From Cristatella mucedo (Eukaryota; Bryozoa; Phylactolaemata; Cristatellidae), in the NCBI GenBank assembly GCA_009760855.2, contig WPIO01000003.1:1412001-1476000 (forward strand): a stretch of 64,000 nucleotides of DNA, given 5' to 3'. Each line of letters opens with the position of its first letter. Position 1 is the first letter of the stretch. The translations under genes and the position numbers were made by a program. Below the pieces are notes generated by a model, which worked only from the letters and a program-made list of their open reading frames with translations, had not been told where the DNA came from and searched no databases. This document shows positions 27,301-64,000 of this stretch, piece by piece.

Positions 27301-27874
27301 CCTTGTCGGCCTGCAGCTCGGCCCGATCTCGCCGCCGCTGCCGCCACCTGCGGCGGTAGAGGCGGCGGCGGCTCCTGGCGGGCGGCGTGTCGCAGCCCGG
27401 CAGCCCAACTATTTCGTGTCGCTGCCTCTGACGCCGTCTGCGGCGACGCCGACAGCGTGCCTCGCCGCCGGCCCGCCTCACATCATGGGCTTCGCAGCTT
27501 ATGCTGTCAGGCAGCCACTGTCGTCCGTGACTCGTCCACCTCAGCAGCCAGCAGGTGGCGCTGGCCTGTGGCTCGCGCTCGGCGGCCCCGGCGGCGGCAG
27601 CGGCGGGTCACCGGGCCGAGGAGTGGCCGCCATCGGCAGCAGCCACGGTGGCACCGTGCAGCCGGGCAGCCTGCCGTCGCCGCCGCTGCTACACGTCCTG
27701 CCCGACCGCCATCTCGGCGGCAGGACGGCAGAGCAGCAGCAGACGCCGGGCAGCCCGCTCAGACCCAAGTCGGCGTTTGCCGGGTCGAAGTCGCCGCCGA
27801 CCGCTGCCGATCCGTTCGCTGACTTGGTCAATTTGAAGAGTCACATAGGAGCAGCGGCGGGGCAGCAGCTGTGA
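2680..27874 (+). CDS. DENND1: DENND1 (connecdenn) homologue, 3' part of gene, 10 exons
   Basis: Joined exons: 2680-2827, 6099-6186, 7417-7547, 11567-11695, 14645-14692, 15558-15620 (or to 15614), 15736-15866, 22030-22177, 25922-26111, 26343-27874. Together they encode about 869 residues. The first three exons read as the central DENN domain (APMPYLIGVH, then YSALKKRL, then the GGYREGA and FLKKMLDLQIFQQ segments). Exon 4 begins the dDENN region (FVDERIDLLN). Exons 5-7 are basic, and the rest is a long low-complexity tail with a DPF motif. Known family role: DENND1 proteins are Rab35 GEFs on clathrin-coated and endosomal membranes and bind AP-2 and clathrin through their tails. The initiator and the u-DENN part lie outside the window. 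All junctions are GT-AG with compatible phase; the exon 6 end and exon 7 donor are the least certain. Metazoa usually carry one to three DENND1 paralogues, so A, B or C cannot be assigned. Confidence 0.9.
3030..4397 (+). mobile_element. L2/CR1-type LINE, decayed reverse transcriptase
   Basis: Across frames the translation reads KGFVPKSFKSAIVRPILKKA (about 3047), then FKPHGSTETALLVTNDIL (about 3245), MSANFHQLNYNENGLLL (3704 onward) and TRTLGFLFDSYLNFESFI. This is the order of the RT and thumb regions in L2/Rex1/CR1-group non-LTR elements. The end resembles 'GRRLWNSLPQLL' (about 4365) and abuts an oppositely oriented LINE at 4398. Many frameshifts are present. It lies in the intron between DENND1 exons 1 and 2. 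Confidence 0.8.
4398..5440 (-). mobile_element. L2/CR1-type LINE, internally deleted copy
   Basis: The minus strand reads GLWFIDDIKLARSTKRKFEK (endonuclease-RT linker), then STINHL-like MLIPTINHLFNYS, then directly HVFVTSSLDLCSSLLSGLPA (RT C-terminus). It goes on to RSLHSLAPAYLSYLL, RTNLKSSGD and a 3' end with the TAGAAAGAG signature and AATAATAGT tail. The whole RT palm between linker and thumb is missing. The linker half parallels 8882-9202. Confidence 0.8.
6099..6186 (+). CDS. DENND1: DENND1 exon 2 (DENN domain)
   Basis: Acceptor TGTTTTAG ends at 6098 and donor GTAAGG starts at 6187. It reads YSALKKRLKVEADGDHVAR and then SCLRALVMLIG. It starts in phase 0 after exon 1 and leaves one base that exon 3 completes. 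The order matches the 'SSLKNRL...VARAFLKAQ' region of DENND1 as I recall it. The exon is only 88 nt. Confidence 0.88.
6768..6928 (-). mobile_element. tRNA-derived SINE, copy 3
   Basis: Same family: AACAGCCTCTTTTTGTATAG at the plus-strand left end, the CACCAGTGCTTGCAG body core, a B box GGCTCGAATCC on the minus strand, and GCCATTACGGCTCAC at the right. It lies in the intron between DENND1 exons 2 and 3. Confidence 0.85.
7417..7547 (+). CDS. DENND1: DENND1 exon 3 (DENN domain)
   Basis: Acceptor ATTTATAG ends at 7416; donor GTGAGC starts at 7548. The split codon gives IGGYREGA, followed by a Ser/Asn-rich turn, the conserved NSEAFLATRP segment and FLKKMLDLQIFQQ. In DENND1 proteins this is the 'SYRNAL...CEEAFV...MRQFLQ..QLQLFKQ' region, so spacing and order are conserved. 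It ends in phase 0. Confidence 0.9.
7722..8265 (-). mobile_element. L2/CR1-type LINE 3' end
   Basis: The minus strand reads MHWQPVKQHIDFEVLSLTFR, SLHSLALAYLSDLLPHQAKH, RTNLKSFGDRAF and PKAWKQLPTC. A 3' UTR with the TAGAAAAAGATTGAGTTCTCT signature and an ATT-like tail at 7722-7740 follows. This is the C-terminal domain of the RT ORF. It stops at 8265, where the unclassified repeat begins. Confidence 0.85.
8275..8680 (+). repeat. Unclassified interspersed repeat, copy A
   Basis: About 400 bp, shared in order with 59740-60125 and 61575-61990. Shared blocks include TCATCAAACGTCC-like starts, CAACCGAAATAA-like, AGCTGAACTCGCATTTCAAAT, GTACCTCTACAAGCTTCAAGC, ACTATGCAGAGATCGGTAAA and TAGATTTGTTCCTTCC. 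No ORF, terminal repeat or tRNA box was seen. It lies between two LINE fragments. Confidence 0.7.
8690..10340 (-). mobile_element. L2/CR1-type LINE: endonuclease, linker and start of RT
   Basis: On the minus strand, from 10.3 kb down: an upstream ORF-like stretch (LVLGI near 10000), GLDLLTLTETWLKS (about 9930; the ETWL block of the APE-type endonuclease), RGGFGII, ISPELMMAVVCRPQC (9700), CDFNIQFDNL (9610) and KGHRLDQIFS (9500). Then come the linker GLWFTTDIKLARSTKDKLGK (9190) and TGPLKPIPTVLL (8780, RT start). Stops interrupt it. It provides the 5' half of the same family as 7722-8265, but about 1.2 kb of RT is absent between them. Confidence 0.82.
10345..11566. other. Intron sequence, nothing recognised
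   Basis: End of the intron between DENND1 exons 3 and 4, past the LINE. ORFs on both strands at 10470-10983 overlap and show no domain. Confidence 0.5.
11567..11695 (+). CDS. DENND1: DENND1 exon 4 (start of dDENN region)
   Basis: Acceptor CTCTTTAG ends at 11566; donor GTATGT starts at 11696. Forty-three codons in phase 0 read FVDERIDLLNKSQGYDDLFE, then WSDKAMSNSKRKLVAGAK. The 'RLDLLNxGxGFSDxFE' pattern is characteristic of DENND1. The end of the exon becomes basic. Confidence 0.93.
11696..14644. other. DENND1 intron, only a GA repeat recognised
   Basis: Contains the (GA)n at 13168-13222 and mutually overlapping ORFs at 13059-13848 on both strands, of which I recognise none. Confidence 0.5.
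13168..13222 (+). repeat. (GA)n microsatellite
   Basis: About 27 GA units, followed by a G-rich stretch. It is in the intron between DENND1 exons 4 and 5. Confidence 0.98.
14645..14692 (+). CDS. DENND1: DENND1 exon 5 (48-nt basic linker exon)
   Basis: Acceptor TTTTGCAG ends at 14644, donor GTAAGT at 14693. Sixteen codons in phase 0: KLQKESKDQITGLASM. It is flanked by good splice sites and sits between two recognisable exons in the right order. Human DENND1A has a comparable short stretch before its VKTK motif. The very small size makes it easy to miss. Confidence 0.75.
15558..15620 (+). CDS. DENND1: DENND1 exon 6 (VKTK basic segment)
   Basis: Acceptor TATTGTAG ends at 15557. It reads VKTKGKMAVKSLRRRLHEE, matching the conserved 'NTVKTK..AMK' basic segment after the DENN module. 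Two phase-0 donors are possible, GTCAAG at 15615 and GTCTGC at 15621; neither is strong, so the end is 15614 or 15620 (19 or 21 codons). Confidence 0.75.
15736..15866 (+). CDS. DENND1: DENND1 exon 7 (Arg/Ser-rich, donor uncertain)
   Basis: Acceptor TTTCCCTCAG ends at 15735. It reads HDDGISRRSRRPQRVNSY, then a DDTDAPAD acidic patch and KRPPRVSV. Donor GTATCT at 15859 would end in phase 0, which does not fit exon 8. Donor GTACAT at 15867 leaves two bases and makes the join to exon 8 open. I chose the second on phase grounds; a missed small exon between 15.9 and 22 kb is the alternative. Confidence 0.65.
16040..17345. mobile_element. LINE remnants in head-to-head arrangement around a palindrome
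   Basis: The minus strand at 16100-16258 reads GDRSFSSAGPRLWNSLPQFL, a LINE RT C-terminus. The plus strand at 16690-17160 reads LGLDRQECHIQVRPCICD, then LLQNSSAILVCRKH, LLADLHSLPIKQRYDYY and later CPQSLKLTPDWFHH. The 3' signature TAGAAAGAAATTAATTCTCTGAGGG at 17276 and an ATTATTATTGTTATT tail to about 17335 close it. Arms 16259-16451 and 16577-16769 are inverted duplicates. Confidence 0.75.
16259..16769. repeat. Large inverted repeat: 193-bp arms, 125-bp spacer
   Basis: Left arm 16259-16451 and right arm 16577-16769 are reverse complements with three mismatches by my base-by-base comparison. The arms contain LINE RT sequence, yet are far more alike than any two LINE copies in the window. The spacer is 16452-16576. 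Confidence 0.9.
17346..18681. other. DENND1 intron, nothing recognised
   Basis: Between the palindromic LINE and the transposon. A GC-richer stretch at 18415-18680 has overlapping ORFs and may be part of the transposon. Confidence 0.4.
18682..21080 (+). mobile_element. Decayed DNA transposon with BED/hAT-like transposase
   Basis: The longest intact part is an ORF at 18762-19700, 312 codons. A BED-like zinc finger is suggested by VQCKFFGG followed by RSHMKKQHYSDW; then come SVGLSFRQTEAVIRHH and LLSDTFTWAFSFACNCTSH. Past the stop, similar protein continues in broken frames: SDWENTMTGRHGGVVTYLEQ (about 19745), DWWITASVVAAVCKVVTVM (about 20085), LIFWQQRSEIEKLIAHLSLL (about 20165) and VSMVEGMVQVQAEA. 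The WEN-MTGRHxGVVT block is a hAT-like catalytic-region style motif. Possible terminal inverted repeats TTAAATTTGGC (18682) and GCCTAATTTAA (21070-21080); no target duplication seen. From memory, this transposase type is abundant in Phytophthora genomes. Confidence 0.65.
18762..19700 (+). pseudogene. Transposase-like ORF (N-terminal two-fifths), truncated
   Basis: ATG at 18762, stop at 19698-19700. Domain order: N-terminal WxRF-like segment, BED-type Cys/His cluster (about residues 60-100), then a hAT-like core. The reading frame breaks just before the conserved 'DxEN-MTGRHxG' segment, which continues at 19740 in another frame, so the protein is inactive. The left end extends into a GC-rich upstream ORF (18415-18765) of no clear meaning. 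Confidence 0.65.
21081..22029. other. DENND1 intron, nothing recognised
   Basis: A 155-codon plus-strand ORF (21177-21644) overlaps minus-strand ORFs and has no recognised domain. Confidence 0.45.
22030..22177 (+). CDS. DENND1: DENND1 exon 8 (acidic segment)
   Basis: Acceptor CTTTTAG ends at 22029; donor GTATGA starts at 22178. After one leading base it reads ARHYNPLSFDDDDLAES, then VSINLMEDPDIQSIVKKSF and SMEDITAADITE. Phase 0 at the in-frame 'GGC CCG' start would hit TAA, so the exon must enter with one base. The acidic, serine-rich composition suits a regulatory tail. I recognise no domain. Confidence 0.75.
22405..22980 (+). mobile_element. L2/CR1-type LINE 3' end
   Basis: It opens in ACACCACTTCTCGCCGACCTGCACTGG and codes SLPFRSLHSLALAYLSDLLP, then RTYLKSFGDRAFSSYGPKAW and RTSLDLTTFKKNLKT. 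The 3' UTR ends in GCGCCTAGAAAGAGATTAAG, TTCTCTGAGGGCGC and an ATTATTATT tail at 22965-22976. 5' truncated. Confidence 0.88.
23530..24133 (+). mobile_element. L2/CR1-type LINE 3' end
   Basis: It codes LVHAFVTSRLDLCNSLLAGL, SACAIRRLQLVRKSAARLVC, REHRSCHI and a shortened LHWLP region. It then jumps (about 23945) to the 3' UTR: CTTGCATGCTGACCCTGTTC, the hairpin signature at 24070-24110 and an ATT tail ending 24132. It lies head to tail with the copies at 22405 and 24133. Confidence 0.85.
24133..25390 (+). mobile_element. L2/CR1-type LINE with CT repeat inside the RT
   Basis: At 24135-24255 frames read GSYLSGRLQSIV and then GVPPDSVFGPLLSW (RT motif GVPQGSVLGP). After the CT run come GFHFYAETTPVYLCF (24358-24406; the YADD box, here YAET), FFKLNYDKTNLLVMSK, VRAFVKTRLDFCNSLLAG and LVCREHHGCQITPILTDLRW. 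The 3' end carries a diverged hairpin and TTAAAATTATTTATAATT. The catalytic Asp pair is lost. Confidence 0.85.
24263..24332 (+). repeat. (CT)35 microsatellite
   Basis: Uninterrupted CT dinucleotides inside LINE reverse-transcriptase sequence in the intron between DENND1 exons 8 and 9. Confidence 0.98.
25391..25921. other. DENND1 intron end, nothing recognised
   Basis: Sequence between the LINE and exon 9; only short shadow ORFs. Confidence 0.5.
25922..26111 (+). CDS. DENND1: DENND1 exon 9 (Ser-rich tail)
   Basis: Acceptor TGTTTTCAG ends at 25921 and donor GTACGT starts at 26112. It reads DSGSSSDVSDESADLLSDGG, then a GWVPVAPPRRSRG segment and QDSLTDHA. It enters in phase 0 and leaves one G that completes an Ala codon with exon 10. 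The SDVSDESxDLLSDG string looks like a run of CK2-type acidic serine sites (inference). Confidence 0.78.
26343..27874 (+). CDS. DENND1: DENND1 terminal exon, GC-rich disordered tail with DPF motif
   Basis: Acceptor CTGCCTCTCAG ends at 26342; the frame runs about 510 codons to TGA at 27872-27874. Low-complexity blocks: glycine run GGGGGGSGG near 26570, alanine run with VVAAAAAAAK near 26805, Ser/Pro cluster SISPSSSPSPSSSSG near 26940, and PPLPPP near 27335. The end reads TAADPFADLVNL; DPF at 27809-27817 is the classical AP-2 alpha-ear ligand, consistent with the AP-2 binding of DENND1 tails. The exon is far richer in GC than its surroundings, so long shadow ORFs occur on both strands. No CTG/GTG start here is needed: it is an internal continuation. 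Confidence 0.82.
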
Positions 27875-28644
27875 ATCTTTGGGTGCCTGCACCTGCAACA
27901 GCCAACAACAAACAATGGCGGCACTCACCTGAGGTGAGGTGGCCTGCATCGACGTTGCCGGGTGCCGCCGGGCCGTTGATGAGGGCGACGCTTCGAGAAC
28001 TCGGTTGAGATGAAACTAGAGCAAATGTTATGCCACGCGCGTGATTCGTGGCGCGGCTGTGAGCGCCTCGTGCGCGTGGCACGCGAGACCCGCTTCTGGT
28101 TAGCTTCCAGCGGGAACACGAGCCGCCCATACAAACGTCTTCCTCGACTATTGTTGCCATCTATCTTTTCGTTGACAGGCTCCGGCGAAAGCAGCATAGG
28201 CTCTCTTCTGCTGTAAGCTCTCTCCTTGCACGGCGCCCTGACTGCTCTGCGTGGCTTTGCATGAAAGTTGCTTACTAGTCAAGAGCTAATTACAGCGCTA
28301 TTTATGAATTGCAGCCGTGCTCGTAGCTGCCGGCTTTTTGTGGCCGTGATAGTTGTGCCGTTTCAAGCATGCTGCCTGATTAGTCAGTTTCGTAAACGGC
28401 TGTGTTGAAACGTAGCAGTTGCTGCCACATTTTACACTGGGCTATGACGAAATGAGATCCAAGGACAAGGCAACCACGACGAGGCTCGAAAGTCTAAGGT
28501 ATTCTCGGACTTTCGGCGACTTTAGTCTGCAGTCGTAATGCCTGTGCCGAGAGGTATGGGCCGCTGGCAGGTGAAGGCCAGCGGCGGAAGCAGAGCCGCT
28601 GCTGGCTGTATGTGATGTCACAGCCGATTTTGCCGTTCCTCCCC

Positions 28645-28790
28645 CAAGTGAGAAAGCAGAAGAGCCAACATGGCTTGCATCACTGCTTGCAGTGGTGCAA
28701 CATAGGATCGACACTGCAGGACTCGAACCCGAGACTTGAGCCGTCCAACTGAGAGCTAATGTACTAGACAGCAGCATAGCTAGTGGCCAA
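28645..28790 (-). mobile_element. tRNA-derived SINE, variant head
   Basis: The minus strand reads TAGCTCTCAGTTGG (A-box-like) and, 30 nt on, GGGTTCGAGTCC (perfect B box). The body then contains CACTGCAAGCAGTGATGCAAGCC, related to the body of copies 1-3. The head is a different tRNA from that of the other copies. It sits in the intergenic region. Confidence 0.7.
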
Positions 28791-30753
28791 AATTCTTGCA
28801 GACACAGTTTCATTACTTGAACCGCCAAACTGATTAGGAAAGACTGGTACTAAGTGCTTTTTGGCACCACTCAATGTAGTGCCTAGAAATTTGTTTGACA
28901 ATCTCTGTTTATAAGATTAGCTGCATGGAGATGCCGGTTGAGAGCAACGCAGAGCCAACCATGTTAATTACCCTAGAAAACTTACCCTAGCTTATATAGG
29001 TAGATCACTTGGCAACTCAGGAAGCCTTCGTCAGCCGTCTTGTCAGCCCGGTGGCCCCATCTAAAAAAACACGCTAGCCTTGTGCTGTTGACAGAACCTA
29101 CAACCCTTTGCCGGTGGAGCATCTGACGACTGATCTGAAGCTCCTTGCCTGGAGGCACGAGGCGACATAATCTAAAGCCAGTTGTTGCCTGTCCGGCCCT
29201 TGCAGAGCCCCCTTTGAAAATATGATAGTACCTTTTATCAAAAAAATGGCATCAAACTAAAAAAATTGTTGAAGCTCCACAGCCCATGGCACGTCACGCC
29301 TTTATTAGTCCTGTATACAAAAAAAGTTTTAGTCCCGGCTTAGAGCCTGCAGCTGTGCGATGAAGACACGTCGACTTGCATGGCTTTAGTCTCAAAAAAA
29401 GCAACGGCCCTTTCAGATAGCATACCTCGCTTTTGGGAGCAAACAACCCTTGCCGACAAGTCGTGAAAGCCTCTCTCCAAGCTTGGCTCCTAGTTCTCTA
29501 CTCTCGTGTTTTAATTACGAATTGTGCCGAAAAATCGAGAAGCAATGACCGGGCCTGACAATCGTTCGGAAGCTAGGTGGGAAGCTAACTTCCTGTATCC
29601 TTCGGTCGTGAAGTAATTTGTCTCTAGCCTCTTTCTGTGGCCGTTTTGACTGCTGTTTTTATGCGAAGACTGCTCTGGCCACTGAAGTAGCTGTGCAAGT
29701 ACCTTCTTTGATGTTTGGCGCTTCGCTAGTATCTTTGCTCCCTAGCTCAGTAGTGCCCGGATTTTCCCGATCAAGACGCCCTCGGTGAAATCTACACTGG
29801 GTGTGCTCAGTTACCCGTTGGGCGCGAATGCTTTGATAGTTTTTTCAAGTTAATTGATTGTGCAAATGGTCAACTAAGGTCGATCCCCTAAAGGCAGGAA
29901 GCTGCAGACGAAGCAGCACCGCTAGCTCGAGCTGTAGCTGAATGCATAAAAGTAGCTATATTTGCGGTTCTCTAGCTGGTCCCACGTAACTAGTCTACGA
30001 CGTAACTACGACCATGACGATTTGTATCAAGGGTATTATATTCGACCACTCCTCAAAAGCTTGAGCCAAGATGGTGTAAGTCGGTGATTCTGTCCAGGAT
30101 TGTGCTTAGTGGTCGGAGGTTTGACTGGCTTAGTTCTGTGCCGAGCCTTCCAGCTTGCCAACAAAGTAGATCACGATCTACTTTGTCAGCTGACCCCTCA
30201 CCTGTACGGACCTTGCAAATATTTCGTCCTTGCATGAGAGTTAGGCATGATCATTGGGCCCATAACTTTGTTGTCGCCCTAGCGGGTTACCTCCCCGTCC
30301 ACAGTAGAGCCCACACAGTTTGGCGTTTTCGATGTTAATATTGCTGTACTTCACACAATACAATAATGTTAGCTTTTACCTCAGATGGGCGGGCCGTAAG
30401 CGAAACGATCGGTCTCGAGTAAGCTTGTTTAAACGCCCGACTTTGGTGACTTCCAATATGCAGCCAACTGCCCTATCGGCCGAGTAAAGCCAGCTTTAGG
30501 CTTCTAAGTGTTTCCGACACAGGAATGCAAGGAGCCGAGATGCATGGCCGTTGATGTGAAAATCCTCTGCGTCGAATTGTGCACCTCTCATCTTGCAAGT
30601 TTGATGTCATGTCTTCATCGTAGGTCGGAATCGACACGATTCCTAGATGTGTGGCTGCGAGCCAAATCGCCGTGAGCTCCGGTTCCACTTGGGAACAGAA
30701 GCAGTACTCTTATCGCAGCATAATAAATACTCCTAAAAATACTAGCAGATTAA

Positions 30754-30905
30754 ACAGCTTCTTTTGCATAGCGACAGAAGGGCCTTTACGACTATCACCA
30801 CCGCTTGCAGTGGCGATAAAGAATCGCCCACAGCAGGAATTGAACCCACGACCTCGGGACCGAGGCCACGAAAGCAACCGCCTTACCGAGTGTGCCATCA
30901 CGTAC
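30754..30905 (-). mobile_element. tRNA-derived SINE, copy 5
   Basis: AACAGCTTCTTTTGCATAG at left, the CACCACCGCTTGCAG core, B box GGTTCAATTCC on the minus strand, and GAGTGTGCCATCACG at right. It closely resembles copies 1 and 2. It lies between the two genes' 3' ends. Confidence 0.85.
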
Positions 30906-31479
30906 TAGCGACCCCTTTCCTGGCGGCTCTTAGAGCCGTTCGTGTTGAAGATGCACGATCTAGTTTTAGAGACACCATAAACCATTGGTCACTTGGTGAC
31001 GATGCAAATCCATATGATCTGCACACATTAATTATTGTTGCTGATCGCGGACTACACGTGTGATCCACGGCCACGTGTCCAATGAAAGGGCGCCCGGAGG
31101 CCCGGCAGGCTCGATATGATCCCTGTACAATGACCGGGCAGCCATTCAATCTGATCCCCGGAGCTATGCAATGACTAAGCATTCATTGGCCCGATCACTT
31201 TGCTCCAGGAATCCAGCCTGCTGAGCTGAGCCAGTCTTGTTTAGATCGTCAGCCTGAGGATTGACACGACTCACCACCCCGAATCTCCCGGGTCAATGAA
31301 GTACCCGATAAACAGGCTTGGCTAGTCCCTGTGCCCTCGCAACCATCTCCTTCCAAGCCGACCTCGCTGTGCCAGCCATCCGGACATGCAGAAAGGCAGA
31401 ATCTCTTAGCATGAACATTTGACAGACTTGGATGGTTAGCCAAGTGATTAGCGGTGAATATGATTCCGATCAATATGAA

Positions 31480-31485
31480 TTTATT
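31480..31485 (-). terminator. Candidate FLII polyadenylation signal (AATAAA)
   Basis: TTTATT on the plus strand is AATAAA on the FLII strand, 234 nt past the stop. It is the nearest canonical signal I noticed. A GT-rich downstream element was not clearly seen. Confidence 0.5.
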
Positions 31486-31718
31486 TGCAGATACAAGAGA
31501 AATGTATATCACAGGCCTCGAGGTCCAACTGATGTTAAGCTCTACAAGTCTGTCGAGCACCACGGTAGAGCCAGTAGCAACAGACCAGGAAGTAAACCAT
31601 GATTCAGGGTTTGGCGATGGCCAGCAGGGTGGCGGTGACAGGTCAAAGTTGGAGTGCAGGTCCAATAGACAGCGCACGCACGAAGTGCTCTCATCGAGTG
31701 ATGCCTGCCAGGCGAGCA

Positions 31719-62844
<31,126 letters not shown>

Positions 62845-62912
62845 CTGCGAAAATCCACACAACCAGTTGCAGCTGAGAGCGTTCGGCAAATAATTATCCA
62901 AGAATTTGTATT

Positions 62913-63176
62913 TCAGTAGTAAACAGCAGGTACGGGAACAGAAGCAATGGACAACAGCCATCCGATGTAAAAAATTATAACAGCAAAAATGGGCCCATCA
63001 GGTGCTGAAGTCAAGAGGATCTCGGTGATTCCGAAGGTTCGAAACGGATCACGAAGATCGCGATGGACTTCTGATGTGTCCAGAACAGTCTCGTCAGTAG
63101 GCATCAATTCTAAGAGCACTGCTCCCCCACAAGGAATCGCTGCAGTGCACTCACATTTGACAACATTGACTAGCAT
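62913..63176 (-). other. Unidentified 87-codon ORF with coding-like sequence
   Basis: It reads VKCECTAAIPCGGAVLLELM, then ETVLDTSEVHRDLRDPF and GITEILLTSAPDGPIFAVII, ending in a hydrophobic stretch. Composition looks protein-like rather than random. It lies upstream of the FLII LRR exon on the same strand, but has no LRR. I do not recognise it; it could be a decayed transposon fragment. Confidence 0.3.
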
Positions 63177-63189
63177 CCTTGCAGCTTGA

Positions 63190-64000
63190 GAGGAGCTTGC
63201 ACACCGGGGCTGCTAAATGAGCATCGCTGACAAACCAAAAAAGAAAGTGGGGAAGGTTCGGTGAAACCAATTGTGTGCCGACTTCTCTTAATCTCCAGAT
63301 TAAGTGAAGTGACTATTGTGATTTAGTTATCAACAAGCGATACTTAAATGGATAATATAGTTTAATAGTTATTTTTCCCTAGCATGGTTGGGCAAGGCAT
63401 CTTATGGAGGGTGTATATAATGGACTTATAAGTGTTGTCTGCCACGCGCATGCAACTTATAGGCAGAAGGCAGATGGCACTATCTTTTTACAATCGAGCT
63501 CTCACTTGCTAGTCTGTAATGCAGCCTAATTACAAAATAAGAATCACCACAATGAATCATACTAGTGAGGGCAGTAATGGTCTAGTAGTCCGAAAGGTTT
63601 GCCGACCTCTGATCTAACTGAACAGGCTCTGATGAATAGGACTCACTATGAGACGAAACAGCCACATTGTAAGTAGCATTCTGCACATAAAATAATGCTT
63701 GAACACCAGGTCTTGAATGCTAGGAAGAGCTAGGTGCATGTGCCAGCCAATAAATAATGGTAACTGATCGACTTCCCATCTAGAGCTGGGTGGCCAGGTT
63801 TTTGAGCTGAACCGTCCAAAGCACCACAGGAGACCCAGATCAAGCCAATGTTCAAACTCTGTCCACACAGTCACTACGCAGTCCAACGATAAGAAAAATT
63901 AGCTGTAAACTGAAGCTAAGCAGTGGCACAAGTGGTGAGTGGCCAAATTTGCAGGAACTGAGAGATGTCAATAATGGGATGGTGGTAGCAGCGCCACAAA
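63190..64000. other. FLII upstream intron, nothing recognised
   Basis: It should lie in the FLII gene, between LRR exons, but no LRR-coding block with splice sites was found up to the window edge. Confidence 0.45.

Larger units (their letters stand above)
27875..31479. other. Intergenic region between convergent genes
   Basis: The DENND1 3' UTR must lie at the left, but no AATAAA was seen near the stop. The first one noted is at 30722-30727, beside a SINE, so is doubtful. Two SINEs (28645-28790, 30754-30905) are the only recognised elements. Confidence 0.5.

Noticed and set aside
26422-27831. Long ORFs in other frames of the GC-rich exon
   Set aside because: High GC removes stop codons in every frame; only the frame that joins exon 9 and ends at 27874 fits DENND1.
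30722-30727. AATAAA as a DENND1 poly(A) signal
   Set aside because: 2.85 kb past the stop and adjacent to a SINE; too weak to call.

Overview
This is animal (metazoan) nuclear DNA, most likely from an invertebrate. Coding sequence is split into short exons with GT-AG borders, and there are tRNA-derived SINEs, L2/CR1-type LINEs with ATT-repeat tails and many long microsatellites. No bacterial operon, promoter or RNA operon is present. I cannot name the species.

Two conserved animal genes converge tail to tail. On the plus strand, 2680-27874, are ten exons of a DENND1 (connecdenn) homologue, a Rab35-type guanine-nucleotide exchange factor. The first visible exon is already inside the DENN domain, so the 5' part lies left of the window. 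The gene ends in a 1.5-kb, very GC-rich exon coding for a disordered Ala/Pro/Ser/Gly-rich tail with a DPF endocytic motif. On the minus strand, 62844 down to 31719, are 25 exons of a flightless-1 (FLII) homologue. They run from the last leucine-rich repeat through the linker and six gelsolin-like domains to the stop codon. All 25 exons join with consistent reading phase (907 visible residues), and the 5' exons lie right of the window. The stop codons are 3.8 kb apart.

Layout: 0-2.7 kb holds SINEs and a decayed pogo/Tigger-like fragment. At 2.7-16 kb are DENND1 exons 1-7, whose introns carry LINE fragments in both orientations. At 16.2-16.8 kb is a 193-bp-arm palindrome inside LINE sequence. 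At 18.7-21.1 kb is a decayed DNA transposon with a BED/hAT-like transposase. DENND1 exons 8-10 lie at 22-27.9 kb, with three LINE remnants between them. The intergenic region is 27.9-31.7 kb. FLII fills 31.7-62.8 kb, and its introns hold LINE 3' ends, SINEs, GA/CT, CA and TA microsatellites, a TA-cored inverted repeat and several perfect hairpins. An unidentified 87-codon minus-strand ORF sits at 62.9-63.2 kb.

The two host genes have unrelated jobs: DENND1 acts in endosomal Rab35 activation and clathrin/AP-2 traffic, FLII in actin remodelling and transcriptional co-activation. Nothing here shows that they cooperate. The unusual content is in the repeats: recent large palindromes, an unclassified 400-bp repeat in three copies, internally rearranged LINEs, a conserved LINE 3' hairpin, and a transposase of a type I associate from memory with oomycete genomes.
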